From NCBI GenBank assembly GCA_902472305.1, contig CABRNK010000016.1:1-64000 (forward strand): 64,000 bases of DNA, in the 5' to 3' direction. Below the pieces are notes generated by a model. That model had not been told where the DNA came from and did no database searches. It saw nothing but the letters and a program-made list of their open reading frames with translations. The translations under genes and the position numbers were made by a program. This stretch comes from Hominenteromicrobium sp900549945 (lineage in GTDB: Bacteria > Bacillota > Clostridia > Oscillospirales > Acutalibacteraceae). Shown here one piece after another: positions 63,904 to 64,000 of the stretch (position 1 is the first letter of the stretch; each line of letters begins with the position of its first letter).

Positions 63904-64000
63904 ATGGCATACAGTGAAAAAGTAATGGAACATTTCTCGAACCCGCACAACGTCGGCGAGATCAAGGACGCGGACGGCGTCGGTGAAGTCGGCAACCCCA
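63904..64000 (+). CDS. iscU: Fe-S cluster scaffold IscU/NifU (5' part, cut by window end)
   Basis: Only 32 codons are in the window: MAYSEKVMEHFSNPHNVGEI and onward, the characteristic N-terminus of IscU/NifU-type scaffolds, which assemble Fe-S clusters with sulfur from IscS. GAAAGGAT lies upstream of the ATG. The conserved Cys ligands lie beyond the window. Confidence 0.9.
   Translation, partial: MAYSEKVMEHFSNPHNVGEIKDADGVGEVGNP

Overview
The window looks like chromosomal core DNA from a high-GC anaerobic member of the Clostridia, probably Oscillospiraceae/Ruminococcaceae (inference from gene content, not from a search). Signs of a Gram-positive Firmicute are PlsY, GdpP, RNase J, SdpR/SdpI, a DacF-type carboxypeptidase, WalJ-like and RlmH proteins, strong AAGGAGG ribosome binding sites, GTG and TTG starts, and many sigma-A promoters with 17-bp spacers. 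About 55 genes are supported, and most lie on the minus strand. I saw no rRNA, tRNA, CRISPR array, insertion sequence or prophage.

Layout. 1-7734 (minus): a nucleotide and amino-sugar operon purB-purA-glmS-guaA, followed by a second, stand-alone GMP synthase ATP-pyrophosphatase gene. A divergent promoter serves gdhA at 8033. 9.5-16.8 kb is accessory: a MATE exporter, a ROK glucokinase translationally coupled to an APH/protein-kinase fusion, a solitary PTS EIIC with a structured leader, a PhnP-like hydrolase and a lone BlaI-type repressor. 17.0-28.1 kb (minus) is mostly core: a degenerate ThyX-like protein, rlmH, a WalJ-like hydrolase, murA, plsY, der, a DUF512 radical SAM protein, rpmF, yceD, a small P-loop protein, pgi and a penicillin-binding protein.

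28.2-45.4 kb is mixed: sdpR-sdpI without the sdpABC toxin genes, an orphan hisH-hisF pair, glpK, an ADP-ribosylglycohydrolase with an unknown partner, a lipoprotein, a second MATE exporter, a BltD-like acetyltransferase, a GH3 glycosidase, a YnbB-like PLP enzyme, two M42 peptidases, secG and an MTA/SAH nucleosidase. 45.4-60.9 kb (minus) holds an SDR, a topoisomerase IV pair (parE-parC), ftsH, and a long operon rnj-gdpP-rplI-dnaB-tilS-hpt. 61-64 kb (plus) has an APH-like kinase, a repeat-bearing GC-rich spacer, iscS behind an operator-like promoter, and the start of iscU, which is cut by the window end.

Working together: the 5' operon makes AMP, GMP and glucosamine-6-phosphate, and GdhA supplies glutamate. 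MurA, PlsY, DacF and GlmS serve the envelope. The rnj-to-hpt operon groups RNA decay, c-di-AMP breakdown, replication, tRNA lysidine modification and purine salvage. The most unusual items are the kinase fusion, the ThyX-like protein lacking its key arginines, the ADP-ribosylglycohydrolase pair, the two GMP synthases and several stable leader hairpins.
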